Source: Rhizobium sp. J15 (GTDB lineage Bacteria > Pseudomonadota > Alphaproteobacteria > Rhizobiales > Rhizobiaceae). From it: 64,000 bases of DNA. Shown one piece after another: positions 19,047-29,066 of this stretch. A program made the position numbers and the translations under genes. Below the pieces are notes generated by a model. The model was not told the origin of the DNA and searched no databases. It saw only the letters and a program-made list of their open reading frames with translations. The stretch is taken from the NCBI RefSeq assembly GCF_002531825.1, contig NZ_NWSX01000021.1, positions 1 through 64,000 on the forward strand. Reading direction: 5' to 3'. Position 1 is the first letter of the stretch. Each line of letters begins with the position of its first letter.

Positions 19047-22000
19047 GCTTTCACCGTCGTCGAGAATATCTTCCTGACCGCTTTCGAAAGCCGCTTCACC
19101 TCCCCCTCCAGCGTCCTGATGTCGGGGCAGTCGCCGGCGCGGCAGACGAGATCGATGAGGCCGGCCGGCGCGTCATTCGGGTCGAACAGGCCGTCGATGC
19201 AGAGGCGGATCAGCTGCGACAGGCTGGTGTAGAGCGCGAAGGCCTCGAGGCAGATGTCGAGATCGGCCGCCGGCATCAGCCCGTCGCCGAGCGCCTTCAG
19301 GGCCTCGCCGGTGCTCATGCCATTTACGGCAATGCCGACGCCCCGCGTCGGTGCGATCAACGCCAGATATTGCGCGATGAATTCGAGATCGATGACGCCT
19401 CCGGGCATCAGCTTCAGGTCCCAAGGGCCTGCCGGCGGTTTTTCCTTGTCGATCAAGTCGCGCATCTCGGCCACGTCATGCGTCACCTTGGCGATGTCGC
19501 GATCAGCCGTCAGCACCTCCCGGACGATATGCTCCGCCTCGGCGATCAGGCTCTCATCGCCTGAGATCAGCCGGGCGCGGCTGAGCGCCATATGCTCCCA
19601 GGTCCATGCCTCCTCGCGCTGATATTTGCCGAAGGCATTGATGCGGGTGGCGACCGGGCCTTTGTTGCCGGAAGGGCGCAGCCGCATGTCGACCTCGTAG
19701 AGCACACCTTCGGCGGTCGGCGCCGACAGGGCGGCGATCAGCCTCTGGGTGATGCGAGTGAAGTAGCGCGTCGCATCGAGCGGCTTCGGCCCATCGGATT
19801 CCGAGGCGGTGCCGTCATAATCGTAGAGCAGAATCAGATCGATATCGGAACCCGCCGTCAGCTCGAAGCTGCCGAGCTTGCCCATGCCCGCAATGGCGAT
19901 GCGCCCGCCCGGATAATCGCCGTGCGCGGTCCGCATTTCGCTGACCACGGCATCGAGTGCCGCCGCGATGATGAGGTCTGCCAGGTGGGTGAAGGCGCGG
20001 GCGGCCATCGCGCCGTTGATCGCGCCGGTCAGCAGGCGGATGCCGATCAGGAAACGCTGCTCGGCGGCGAAGATGCGCAGCCGGTCGAGCACTTCCTCAT
20101 AGTGGCGCGCCTGGACGAGCGAACCTTTCAGCCGCTCGCCGAGATAATCGCGCGTCGGCAGTTCGGCCATCAGACCAGGGTCGAGCATGCCGTCGAAGAC
20201 ATGCGGCTTGGCGGCAATTACCTCGGCCAACCGCGGCGCCGAGGACATGATGTTGACGATCAGCGACAGGAGCGCCGGATTGCTGCCGAGCAGAGAGAAG
20301 AGCTGGATGCCGGAGGGCAGGCCTGAGATGAAACTGTCGAAACGCAACAGCGCCTCGTCGGCGCGCTTGCTTTCGCCGAAGACGCGCAGGAGTTCCGGCG
20401 CGAGCTCCGTCAGCCTTTCGCGCGCCTCCACGGATTGCGTGGCGCGATAGCGGCCGTAATGCCAGGTGCGGATGATGCGGGAAATGTCGGAGGGCCTGTC
20501 GAAGCCGAGCTTCTTCAGGGTCACCAGCGTATCCGGATCGTCGCCCTGGCCGGTGAAGACGAGATTTCCGGTCTCGGCGGAAAGCTTGCTCTCCTGTTCG
20601 AAGAGCTGGGCGTAGCGCCGCTCCACCGTCTTCAATACGCCGACTAGCCGCTCGGCGAAGCTCGGCGTATCGGTGAAGCCCATCATGAAGGCGATGCGCT
20701 TCAGATCGGCATCCGTTTCCGGCAGCAGGTGGGTCTGCTCGTCGCGCACCATCTGGATGCGGTGCTCGACATCGCGCAGGAACCAGTAGGCCTCCGTCAG
20801 TTCGTCACGGGTTTCCGCGTCGATCCATTTCGCTTTGGTGAGTTCGCCGAGCGTTTCTTCCGTTCCCCTGCCGCGCAGCGCCGGCATGCGGCCACCGGCG
20901 ATCAGCTGCTGAGTCTGAACGAAGAATTCGATCTCTCGGATGCCGCCGCGGCCGAGCTTGACGTTATGGCCCTTCACCGCGATCGCGCCGTGGCCCTTAT
21001 GCGCATGGATCTGCCGCTTGATCGAATGGATATCGGCAATCGCCGCATAGTCGAGATATTTGCGGAAGACGAAGGGGGCGAGCCCGCGCAGAAATTCGCC
21101 GCCCGCCGCGAGGTCGCCGGCCACCGCGCGCGCCTTGATGAAGGCTGCCCGCTCCCAATTCTGGCCCCTGCCCTCATAATAGATCATCGCCGCATCGACG
21201 GGGATCGCGAGCGGCGTCGAACCGGGGTCGGGACGTAGCCGGAGATCGGTGCGGAAGACGTAGCCGTCCGCCGTCCGCTCCTGCAGGATGCGCACCAGCC
21301 GGCGCATCATCCGGGGAAAGATCTCGATCGCATCATCCGGGTCGGGCACGATGCCGGCCTGTTCGTCGAAGAAGACGACGAGGTCGATATCGGAGGAATA
21401 ATTGAGTTCCGACGCGCCGAGCTTGCCCATGCCGAGCGCGATCAGCCCCGAGCCCTCGCTCGGCTTCACCGGATCCCGCAGCTTTAGCTTTCCGCCCTCA
21501 TGCGCGGAGAGCAGCAGATGGTCGATCGCGGCAGCGACCGAAGCCTCGGCAAGCCTGCTCAGCCAGGCAGTCGTCACCCGGCCGTCGAAGATGCGTGAGA
21601 GATCTGCGAGCGCCACGAGGAAGGCCACCTTGCGCTTGATGATGCGCAGCCTGCTCATCACCGCGGATTCGGTGGGTGCGGCTCCCTCGCCGTCCGGCTG
21701 CCAGCAGCCGCGCGCCTCGGCCACCAACGCCTCGATCTGCGGCTCCAGCGGCTCGCTGACGGCGCCCGCCAGCACGGCGGGATCGAGATTGACGATTTCG
21801 CGCAGATAGGGCGACAGGGTCAGCACGGCCGCGATGAAGTCACGCAGCGGCCCCTCCGTCTTCAGCATCGCGGCCACCGACGGCTCGCTTTTACCGGCCT
21901 CCTGAAGGTCGGCCAGCGCCAGCTTCAGCTCCGTCTGGCTCAGCGGACGCAGCAGCCCTTCCGCCACATCCTTCAGGCCATGCGTCGATTTCGTCAGCAT
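19043..22000 (-). CDS. glnE: Bifunctional glutamine synthetase adenylyltransferase / adenylyl-removing enzyme
   Basis: A 985-residue protein that adds AMP to glutamine synthetase when nitrogen is plentiful and removes it when nitrogen is short, under control of PII proteins. Two nucleotidyltransferase domains are visible: the N-terminal adenylyl removase with GMGKLGASELNYSSDIDLVV (about residue 200) and the C-terminal adenylyltransferase with GMGKLGSFELTAGSDIDLIL (about 715). The frame extends 102 bases upstream, but GGGAGAG just before this ATG and the MLTKSTHGLK start fit better. It lies 137 bases after the EnvZ-type kinase gene, on the same strand, so co-transcription is possible. Tail-to-tail with the PleC-like gene. 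Confidence 0.96.
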
Positions 22001-22137
22001 GCGCTCTCCCTGTCTTACCGCTGAAGGACGCCGTCCACGCAGAATCGCGGGAGCACCTCCTTCGATCGCCAATAAACTAGAGCCCCGGCGGCAAACCGCC
22101 AATACGCGATTCAGCCGATCGGATTTCGACGGAAAAA

Positions 22138-23550
22138 TCAGGCAGCCTTGGCGGGGAAGATCATGCTGACGGTCAGGCCGCGCTGTTCGGGCTTGTCGGG
22201 ATCGGTATCGGAGAGTTCCAGCCGGCCGTTGTGCAGCTCCATCACGGCTTCGACAAGCGAAAGCCCAAGCCCGGTGCCGGGCTTCGTGCGGCTTTCGTCG
22301 AGGCGAACGAAGCGCTTCACCACGTCGTCGCGCCTGTCGGCCGGGACGCCCGGTCCGTGGTCGGCCACCGAAAGGCAGATCCCATCCGGGTGGCGGGCGA
22401 GCTTCAACGTCACCTCGCCTGCTCCTTCCGTGTCGGAGGAATATTTGATCGCATTGTCGAGCAGATTGAAGATCGCCTGACCAATCAGCTCGCGATTGCC
22501 CAGCACCTCGACATCCGGCTCGATGCTGGATCTCAAGCCAAGCCCAGCCTCCTCCGCCGCCGGCTCGTACAGTTCGGCGCTATCGGCGACGATGGCCGAA
22601 AGCTCCACCGGCGACATCTCCGCCGCGACCGATCCGGCCTCGACCCGGGAGATCATCAACAGCGCGTTGAAAGTGCGGATCAGCTGGTCCGATTCGGAAA
22701 TAATGCCTTCCAGCGCTGCGCGCCGGGTATCGCCGTCGCTCATGTCGAGCGCATCGGCCGCCTTGTTGCGCAGCCGCGTCAGCGGCGTCTTGAGATCGTG
22801 CGCAATGTTGTCGGAAACCTGCCGCAGGCCCTCGTTCAGCTTCTCGATGCGTTCGAGCATGGTGTTCAGCGACATCGACAGCCGGTCGAATTCGTCGCCG
22901 GATCCGCCGACCGGCAGGCGCTGCGAGAGGTCGCCGGCCATGATCTTCTTGCTCGCATCCGACATGCGGTCGATGCGTTTCAGGGCGTTGCGGCCGATGC
23001 CGAACCAGATGATGATCGCGCCGAGCCCCATGATCGCCAAGGCCACCATCAGCGCCTGGCGCACAAGCAGGCGGAAACGTTCCGGATCGCCAAGATCGCG
23101 GCCGATCAGGATTCTCAAGCCGTTGTCGAGCACGAAAATATTGGCGATGGCCTTATGCCGGCGCTCGACGCCGCCGCCGTCGGTATAGCGCTGGTAGGCG
23201 AAGGGAGCCGACGTCCAGCCGATCTCCTCGAAAACACCCGGCTGGACCGATGCGACGTTGCCCGCAAGGATATCCCCCGAGGGGCCGGCGATGATGTAGA
23301 GATTGGCACCGGGCTGGCGGGCGCGCCGTTCCATCGTGCGCAGGAGAAGGTTCATGCCGCCGGCATCATAAGCGCGCTGCACCTGCTCCACCTCCTGCTT
23401 GACGGCGTCACGGATCTGGCCCGTCAGCAGCCGTTCCGACATCGCCGTCACATAGAAGACGAGCGTTGCGGCGCAGATGGCGAAAAGCAGGATATAGAGT
23501 GCCGAAAGGCGGACAGCGGTGGACTTGAAGAGAACCCTGAAGCGGCTCAT
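22138..23550 (-). CDS. EnvZ-type sensor histidine kinase
   Basis: A 470-residue inner-membrane histidine kinase. A transmembrane helix near residues 12-35 and a second near 165-188 flank a periplasmic domain of about 130 residues. A HAMP domain (ALKRIDRMSDASKKIMAGDL) leads to the phospho-acceptor DNIAHDLKTPLTRLRN near residue 253, and the ATPase carries NLLDNAIKYS, DHGPGVP and GTGLGLSLVEAV. It overlaps the stop of the response-regulator gene by four bases (ATGA), so the two are coupled. The pair lies directly after degP, which suggests a role in envelope stress, by analogy with CpxA; that role is inference. Confidence 0.93.
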   Translation of the reverse strand: MSRFRVLFKSTAVRLSALYILLFAICAATLVFYVTAMSERLLTGQIRDAVKQEVEQVQRAYDAGGMNLLLRTMERRARQPGANLYIIAGPSGDILAGNVASVQPGVFEEIGWTSAPFAYQRYTDGGGVERRHKAIANIFVLDNGLRILIGRDLGDPERFRLLVRQALMVALAIMGLGAIIIWFGIGRNALKRIDRMSDASKKIMAGDLSQRLPVGGSGDEFDRLSMSLNTMLERIEKLNEGLRQVSDNIAHDLKTPLTRLRNKAADALDMSDGDTRRAALEGIISESDQLIRTFNALLMISRVEAGSVAAEMSPVELSAIVADSAELYEPAAEEAGLGLRSSIEPDVEVLGNRELIGQAIFNLLDNAIKYSSDTEGAGEVTLKLARHPDGICLSVADHGPGVPADRRDDVVKRFVRLDESRTKPGTGLGLSLVEAVMELHNGRLELSDTDPDKPEQRGLTVSMIFPAKAA

Positions 23551-24293
23551 CCCTCATCCTTGATCATGTACCCCGCGCCCCGAATGGTTTTCAGGAGCGG
23601 CTGGCTGAAGTCCTTCTCGATCTTCGAGCGCAGGCGCGAGACATGCACATCGATCACGTTGGTCTGAGGATCGAAGTGGTAGTCCCAGACGTTTTCGAGC
23701 AGCATGGTGCGGGTCACCACCTGGCCGGCATTCTTCATCAGATATTCGAGCAGGCGAAATTCGCGCGGCTGCAGCGGGATTTCCTTGCCGCCGCGGCGCA
23801 CCTCGTGGGAAAGCCGGTCGAGTTCCAGATCGCCGACGCGGTAGACGACATCCTGCTCCGGCGTGCCCTTGCGGCGACCGAGCACTTCGACCCGCGCCAG
23901 CAGCTCGCTGAAGGCGTAAGGCTTCGGCAGGTAATCGTCGCCGCCGGCGCGAAGGCCGGTCACGCGGTCGTCGACCTGGCCGAGAGCGGAGAGGATGAGG
24001 ACCGGCGTATGAATGCCCTTGCGGCGCAATTCGCTGATGACGGAGAGCCCGTCCCGGCGCGGCAACATGCGGTCGATGACGATGACGTCGTAGGTATTTT
24101 CCGATCCCATGAACAGGCCGCTCTCGCCGTCGCTGGCATGATCGGCGACGATGCCCGCCTCGCGAAAGGCTTTCGTGAGATAGGCCGCGGCTTCGAGATC
24201 ATCTTCGATGATGAGAATCTTCATGCGGCCGACATTACCCGCCGGCTGCGTTTCGGCAAGGCTCAAAGCATGTTCCTGCGGGGCGGCGCTCAT
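23547..24293 (-). CDS. OmpR-family response regulator
   Basis: A 248-residue two-component regulator. The receiver begins with MKILIIEDDLEAAAYL, has the phospho-acceptor in VIVIDRMLPRRDG and the Lys in DDYLPKPYAF. The C-terminal winged helix includes PLQPREFRLLEYLMKNAG and ends in TIRGAGYMI. The start used has AAGGA nine bases upstream and adds 23 residues before the receiver; a shorter version beginning at MKILII (position 24224) is equally plausible by homology but has a poor ribosome site. It is separated from degP by a strong hairpin terminator, so it probably has its own promoter or depends on read-through. Confidence 0.93.
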   Translation of the reverse strand: MSAAPQEHALSLAETQPAGNVGRMKILIIEDDLEAAAYLTKAFREAGIVADHASDGESGLFMGSENTYDVIVIDRMLPRRDGLSVISELRRKGIHTPVLILSALGQVDDRVTGLRAGGDDYLPKPYAFSELLARVEVLGRRKGTPEQDVVYRVGDLELDRLSHEVRRGGKEIPLQPREFRLLEYLMKNAGQVVTRTMLLENVWDYHFDPQTNVIDVHVSRLRSKIEKDFSQPLLKTIRGAGYMIKDEG

Positions 24294-24324
24294 CGAGATC
24301 GTCCTTCAAAGGTCAGATGAATTA

Positions 24325-24352
24325 AGCCGTGCGGACTTTCGTCCGCACGGCT
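24325..24352 (-). terminator. Intrinsic hairpin between degP and the response regulator gene
   Basis: On the minus strand AGCCGTGCGGAC-GAAA-GTCCGCACGGCT is a perfect 12-base stem with a GAAA tetraloop, followed by TAATTC. It begins 18 bases after the degP stop and ends 31 bases before the response regulator start, so it can end degP transcripts or attenuate read-through. Confidence 0.7.
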
Positions 24353-24370
24353 GCAGTTTCCCGGGGGAGA

Positions 24371-25948
24371 TCAGCCCTGGCCGTTGATCGGAAGCGCTAC
24401 GAAGCGGCTTCCTTCGCTGGACTGGATCTGGAACAGCGCACGGGTGCGGCCGTCCTTCTTCGCCTGGTTCAGGACCTTGACGACATCGTCGGGGCTGGAG
24501 ACCTCCTGATTGTTGACCGAGGTGATCTTCTCGCCTTCCTTGATGCCCTTGTCGGCGGCGTCGGAGTCCGGATCGATGCCGGTGATCGCCAGGCCCTTTC
24601 CGTCATCGGAAGGACCGACCGTCAGGCCGAGATCGGCAAGCGCCCGTTCGGAGGCCGGCGCCTGCGGCTGCTGCGGCTGGTTGTCGTCATCGGCGTTCGC
24701 ATCCTTCTGGTCGGCCGGCAGTGTGCCGAGCTCAACGGTGAGCGACTGGGCCTTGCCGCCGCGCCAGACCGAAAGCTCGACCTTGCTGCCCGGCTGCATG
24801 GCGCCGATGCGGCGGCTGAGATCACGCGCATCCTTGACCGTTTCACCGTTCAGGGCGGTCACGACATCGCCGGCCTTCATGCCGGCCTTGTCGCCGGGCG
24901 ATCCTGCCTGCGGGGCGACAACCAGCGCGCCGCTCGGCTCGGAAAGACCGATGGATTCGGCGATGTCCTTGGTCACCGGCTGGATCTGGACACCCAGCCA
25001 ACCGCGCGAGACCTGGCCGTCCTTCATCAGATCGGCGACGACGTCCTTGGCGGTCGAGGCAGGAATGGCGAAGGCGATGCCGACGCTGCCGCCCGAGGGC
25101 GAGAAGATCGCCGTATTGATGCCGACGACTTCGCCATTGAGGTTGAAGGTCGGGCCGCCGGAGTTGCCGCGGTTCACGGCGGCATCCACCTGCAGGTAAT
25201 CGTCATAGGGACCGGAGCCGATGTCACGGCCACGGGCCGAGACGATGCCGGCCGTCACCGTGCCGCCGAGACCGAAGGGGTTGCCGACGGCGACGACCCA
25301 GTCGCCGACGCGGACATTGTTGTCGTCGGCCCAGTTGACGTAGGTGAACTTCTTGCCCTTGCCGTCGACCTTCAGCACGGCGAGGTCGGTGCGCGGATCC
25401 TTGCCGATCAGCTTGGCGTCGAGTTCGGTGCCGTCATTCATGACGGCGACGAAGGCCTGACCATCGGAAACGACGTGGTTGTTGGTGACGATGTAGCCGT
25501 CTTCGGAGATGAAGAAGCCCGAACCCTGGGCGACCGGACGCAGGCGGCCCTTGCCGCCGGGACCGTTCGGACCCTGGCCGAAGCGGCGCGAATGACCCTG
25601 CTGATCATTCGGGTCCTGACCGAACTGCCGGAAGAACCGCTTCAGCGGGTGATCGTCAGGAAGATCGTCGAAGCCGCGGCCGTTGAAATCGAAGGAAAAG
25701 CCGTCATTGTTGTCGGCGACGGGATTGACGCGGTTTTCGACACGAACGGAAACAACAGCCGGCGAAACGGCGTCGACGACGTTGGCGAAGCTCGGAACCG
25801 CGGGCGCCTGGACCTTGACGGCCTCAGCATAAGACCGGGTAATTTCGAGCGGAACGCCAGTTGCGAGCACAGCGGCCGCGATACCGGCGACGGTAGACGC
25901 CTTGAGCACGGTGGCGAGGGACGGACGTCCGTTGAAATTCTTGAGCAT
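24371..25948 (-). CDS. degP: Periplasmic serine protease DegP/HtrA (Do family)
   Basis: A 525-residue periplasmic protease-chaperone that degrades misfolded envelope proteins. A signal peptide with STVAGIAAAVLATGVPL precedes mature sequence near residue 40. The trypsin-like domain has all three catalytic residues: His in TNNHVV (about 157), Asp in RTDLAVLKV (about 188) and Ser in RGNSGGPTFN (about 262). Two PDZ domains follow, with an acidic Gln-rich linker (DQKDANADDDNQPQQPQAP) between them. AAGG eight bases before the ATG supports the start. It lies downstream of cycHJKL and upstream of the OmpR/EnvZ-type pair, an arrangement known in related rhizobia. Confidence 0.96.
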   Translation of the reverse strand: MLKNFNGRPSLATVLKASTVAGIAAAVLATGVPLEITRSYAEAVKVQAPAVPSFANVVDAVSPAVVSVRVENRVNPVADNNDGFSFDFNGRGFDDLPDDHPLKRFFRQFGQDPNDQQGHSRRFGQGPNGPGGKGRLRPVAQGSGFFISEDGYIVTNNHVVSDGQAFVAVMNDGTELDAKLIGKDPRTDLAVLKVDGKGKKFTYVNWADDNNVRVGDWVVAVGNPFGLGGTVTAGIVSARGRDIGSGPYDDYLQVDAAVNRGNSGGPTFNLNGEVVGINTAIFSPSGGSVGIAFAIPASTAKDVVADLMKDGQVSRGWLGVQIQPVTKDIAESIGLSEPSGALVVAPQAGSPGDKAGMKAGDVVTALNGETVKDARDLSRRIGAMQPGSKVELSVWRGGKAQSLTVELGTLPADQKDANADDDNQPQQPQAPASERALADLGLTVGPSDDGKGLAITGIDPDSDAADKGIKEGEKITSVNNQEVSSPDDVVKVLNQAKKDGRTRALFQIQSSEGSRFVALPINGQG

Positions 25949-26125
25949 TGGAGCACCTTCTCTTGTTCTTAAATCTTCAGACCGGCAGAACCGGATCAGT
26001 CGATGACTGAAGATATAGGACGCCGCACCTTACTGCGAACTGTCCGGCCAATGAAAAGTTCGTAATGTTTGGGATCTTTGCTTGCCCGCATCCGAGCATC
26101 GCGGCGGAGGATTGCCGTTTCGGCG

Positions 26126-26596
26126 TTATTTATCCAGAAGCTCGCTCAGCCGCGCCTGTTCTTCCGCCGTCAGCTTGCTGCCGGTCGGCTTGCCAACCCT
26201 CTTGCGGGCAAAGACCAGCAGCGACAAGCCGCCGGCAATGACCAGCAGCACCGGCGCGCCCCAGAGCAGCACCGTCTTGATATTGAAGCGCGGCTTCAGC
26301 AGCACGAATTCGCCGTAGCGCGAGACGATATAGTTCAGCACCTGATCGTCGCTGTCGCCATCTTTGATGCGTTCGCGCACCAGCAGGCGCAGATCCTTGG
26401 CGAGATCAGCATTAGAATCATCGATCGACTGGTTCTGGCAGACCATGCAGCGCAGCTCCGCCGAAAGCGTCCGGGCACGCGCCTCGAGCGCCGGATCGGC
26501 CAGCACCTCGTCGGGATTGACGGCGAAGGCGGAAATTGGCGCGAAGAGGATGAACAGAGCGACGAGGAGACGCGAGGGAAGCCGTGAGCGCGTCAT
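26126..26596 (-). CDS. cycL: Cytochrome c maturation protein CycL/CcmH
   Basis: A 156-residue membrane-anchored periplasmic thiol protein that helps present reduced apocytochrome c for heme ligation. A signal sequence (LLVALFILFAPISAFAVNPD) is followed by the redox motif LRCMVCQNQSIDDSNADLAK, with both Cys of the CxxC pair, and a C-terminal transmembrane helix near residues 105-125 (LLWGAPVLLVIAGGLSLLVF). The frame is open 150 bases further upstream, inside cycK, but this ATG overlaps the cycK stop by four bases, as in the other junctions of the operon. Last gene of cycHJKL; a 177-base gap separates it from degP. Confidence 0.95.
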   Translation of the reverse strand: MTRSRLPSRLLVALFILFAPISAFAVNPDEVLADPALEARARTLSAELRCMVCQNQSIDDSNADLAKDLRLLVRERIKDGDSDDQVLNYIVSRYGEFVLLKPRFNIKTVLLWGAPVLLVIAGGLSLLVFARKRVGKPTGSKLTAEEQARLSELLDK

Positions 26597-28587
26597 TCCG
26601 CCGGCTCCATCGCGGGTGCTGCTGGCTTCGCCTTGGCCTTCCTGCGCGGCGCGCCGACGCGCAGGCGCCGGTCGGACAGGGAGACGAAGCCACCGAGGGC
26701 CATGAGAATGGTTCCGCCCCAGATGCAGAGGATGAACGGCTTCCACCAGATGCGCACGACGATGCCGCCGTCCTTGGTGGCGTCGCCGAGCGAGACGTAG
26801 AGCTGGCTCAATCCGAAGGTCAGGATGCCGGCCTCCGTCGTCGGCATCTGGCGGGCAGAATAGAGGCGTTTGGCCGACCAGGTGTCGGCGACCGTGACAC
26901 CGGCGCGCCGGACGGTGAAGTGGCCGCGCTCCTCGCTATAGTTCGGCCCCCTGCCCGCCTGCATGCCGTCGAACTGCAGGCTGTAGCCGCCGGCTTCCGC
27001 CGTTTGCCCCGGCTTCATCTCGATGACATGTTCGCTCTGGAAGGTCGTGACCACGACGATGCCGAGCACGGTGACGCCAAGCCCGGCATGGGCAAGCGCG
27101 GTGCCGAAGGCCGAGCGCGGCAGGCCGGCAAGGCGGCGCCAGGCAACACCGATGGCGACCTTGCCGATGCCGGCGCGATACCAGAGATCGGCCGCCGCAC
27201 CAAGGATCAGGAACAGCCCGGCCGCCAGCCCGAGCACGGAGAGCACCGGCCCGCCATGTTCGATATAAAAGAGGATCACAGCCGCGGCGAAGGCCAGCCC
27301 CGCCACCGCATAGAGCCGCTGCAGGGCGCCGAGCAGATCGCCGCGCTTCCAGGCAAGCAGCGGCCCGAAGGGCACGATGACGATCAGCGGCGCCATCAAC
27401 AGGCCGAAGGTCATGTTGAAGAAGGGCGGACCGACGGAGATCTTGTCGCCGGTGATTGTCTCCAGAAGCAGCGGATAGAGCGTGCCGGTCAGCACCGTGC
27501 CGCAGGCAACCGTCAGGATCAGATTGTTGAGAACCAGCGCGCCCTCGCGCGAGATCGGCGCAAACAGCCCGCCGGACGAAAGCTTCGGGGCGCGCAGGGC
27601 AAACAGCGACAGCGCGCCGCCGATGAAGAGCAAGAGGATGCAAAGGATGAAAACGCCGCGGGAGGGATCGCTGGCGAAGGCATGCACCGAGGTCAGCACG
27701 CCGGAGCGCACCAGGAAGGTGCCCATCAGCGATAGCGAGAAGGTCAGGATCGCCAGCAGCACCGTCCAGATCTTCAGCGCCTCGCGCTTTTCCATGACGA
27801 GCGCCGAATGCAGCAGCGCCGTGCCGGCGAGCCACGGCATGAAGGAGGCGTTCTCCACCGGATCCCAGAACCACCAGCCGCCCCAGCCGAGCTCGTAATA
27901 GGCCCAGTAGGAGCCCATGGCGATGCCGAGCGTCAGGAAGGTCCAGGCGGCGAGCGTCCACGGCCTGACCCAGCGCGCCCAGGCAGCGTCGATCCGGCCT
28001 TCCAGAAGGGCTGCGACCGCGAAGGAGAAACAGACGGAGAAGCCGACATAGCCGAGATAGAGCAGCGGCGGATGGATGGCGAGGCCGATATCCTGCAGCA
28101 CCGGGTTGAGATCCCTGCCCTCGGCCGGCGCCGGATCGAGCCGCAGGAAGGGATTGGAGGTCAGCAGGATGAAGAGCGTGAAGGCGACCGAGATCCAGGC
28201 CTGAACGGCAAGCACATTGGCCTTCAGCGTCTCCGGCAGGTTGCGGCCGAAGATGGCGACGAGCGCGCTGAACAGCGTCAGGATCAGAAGCCAGAGCATC
28301 ATCGATCCCTCGTGATTGCCCCAGACGCCGGAATATTTGTAGATCAGCGGCACCAGCGAGTGCGAATTCTCCCAGACGTTCTCGACCGAGAAGTCGGAGA
28401 CGACATGGGCGTAGGTCAAAACCGCGAAGGCGAAGCTCACGAGCAGGAACATTGCCAGCGAACCGACGGCGGCGACATCCATCATCGCCCGGTCATGGCG
28501 GCGCGCGCCGATGACAGGAACGATCGAAAGAATGAGCGCCGTCGCCAGCGCCAGCACCAGCGCGTAATGGCCGATCTCGATGATCAT
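26593..28587 (-). CDS. cycK: Heme lyase subunit CycK/CcmF
   Basis: A 664-residue inner-membrane protein of the CcmF family that catalyses heme attachment to apocytochrome c together with CcmH and CcmI. It has about 15 hydrophobic segments, starting MIIEIGHYALVLALATALIL. The tryptophan-rich WWD-type motif is present as GWGGWWFWDPVENASFMPW near residues 230-250, with conserved His residues in neighbouring loops. The frame opens 54 bases upstream, but this ATG overlaps the cycJ stop by four bases. Length is usual for the family. Third gene in the cycHJKL operon. Confidence 0.96.
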   Translation of the reverse strand: MIIEIGHYALVLALATALILSIVPVIGARRHDRAMMDVAAVGSLAMFLLVSFAFAVLTYAHVVSDFSVENVWENSHSLVPLIYKYSGVWGNHEGSMMLWLLILTLFSALVAIFGRNLPETLKANVLAVQAWISVAFTLFILLTSNPFLRLDPAPAEGRDLNPVLQDIGLAIHPPLLYLGYVGFSVCFSFAVAALLEGRIDAAWARWVRPWTLAAWTFLTLGIAMGSYWAYYELGWGGWWFWDPVENASFMPWLAGTALLHSALVMEKREALKIWTVLLAILTFSLSLMGTFLVRSGVLTSVHAFASDPSRGVFILCILLLFIGGALSLFALRAPKLSSGGLFAPISREGALVLNNLILTVACGTVLTGTLYPLLLETITGDKISVGPPFFNMTFGLLMAPLIVIVPFGPLLAWKRGDLLGALQRLYAVAGLAFAAAVILFYIEHGGPVLSVLGLAAGLFLILGAAADLWYRAGIGKVAIGVAWRRLAGLPRSAFGTALAHAGLGVTVLGIVVVTTFQSEHVIEMKPGQTAEAGGYSLQFDGMQAGRGPNYSEERGHFTVRRAGVTVADTWSAKRLYSARQMPTTEAGILTFGLSQLYVSLGDATKDGGIVVRIWWKPFILCIWGGTILMALGGFVSLSDRRLRVGAPRRKAKAKPAAPAMEPAE

Positions 28588-29066
28588 TGCGTCGCTTTCG
28601 CCTCCTGCCCCTGGCCTTCTGCGCCCTCGCCTTCCTTCCACAACCCCTGCTGCTTCAGCCTGTCGGCCACGTCCTTCGGCATATAGGTCTCGTCATGCTT
28701 GGCGAGCACGGTGTCGGCGATGAAGACATTCGTTCCCGATGAAAACATGCCCTCGGTGACGACGCCTTGGCCTTCGCGGAAGAGATCGGGAAGAATGCCG
28801 GTATATTTCACCTTCACCGCATTGGCGCTGCCGTCGGTGACGGCAAATTCGACCGTCGAACCGGCGCCGCGTACGACGCTGCCTTCACCGACCAGGCCGC
28901 CAAGCCGGATGCGGGTTTCCGGCGCCACCGGCGTCTTCGCCAGATCCGCCGGCATGTAGAAATAGGCCACAGACTGGCTGAAGGCGAACATCACCAACAG
29001 AACCGCGGCAATGATGAAACCCATCCCGCCACCGATCACGGCTAGGCGCTTCTGCTTGCGGGTCAT
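28584..29066 (-). CDS. cycJ: Periplasmic heme chaperone CycJ/CcmE
   Basis: A 160-residue heme chaperone, anchored by an N-terminal helix (VIGGGMGFIIAAVLLVMFAF), that binds heme covalently in the periplasm and hands it to the lyase. The heme-binding His lies in VLAKHDETYMPKDV near residue 124. The OB-fold core includes RIRLGGLVGEGSVVRG. The C-terminus is a charged tail rich in Glu, Gly and Gln. The start overlaps the cycH stop by four bases and the stop overlaps cycK, so expression is tightly coupled within the operon. Confidence 0.96.
   Translation of the reverse strand: MTRKQKRLAVIGGGMGFIIAAVLLVMFAFSQSVAYFYMPADLAKTPVAPETRIRLGGLVGEGSVVRGAGSTVEFAVTDGSANAVKVKYTGILPDLFREGQGVVTEGMFSSGTNVFIADTVLAKHDETYMPKDVADRLKQQGLWKEGEGAEGQGQEAKATQ

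Noticed and set aside
24329..25972. A 547-codon open frame antisense to degP
   Set aside because: Mirror of the degP codon pattern; no motif and no ribosome site.
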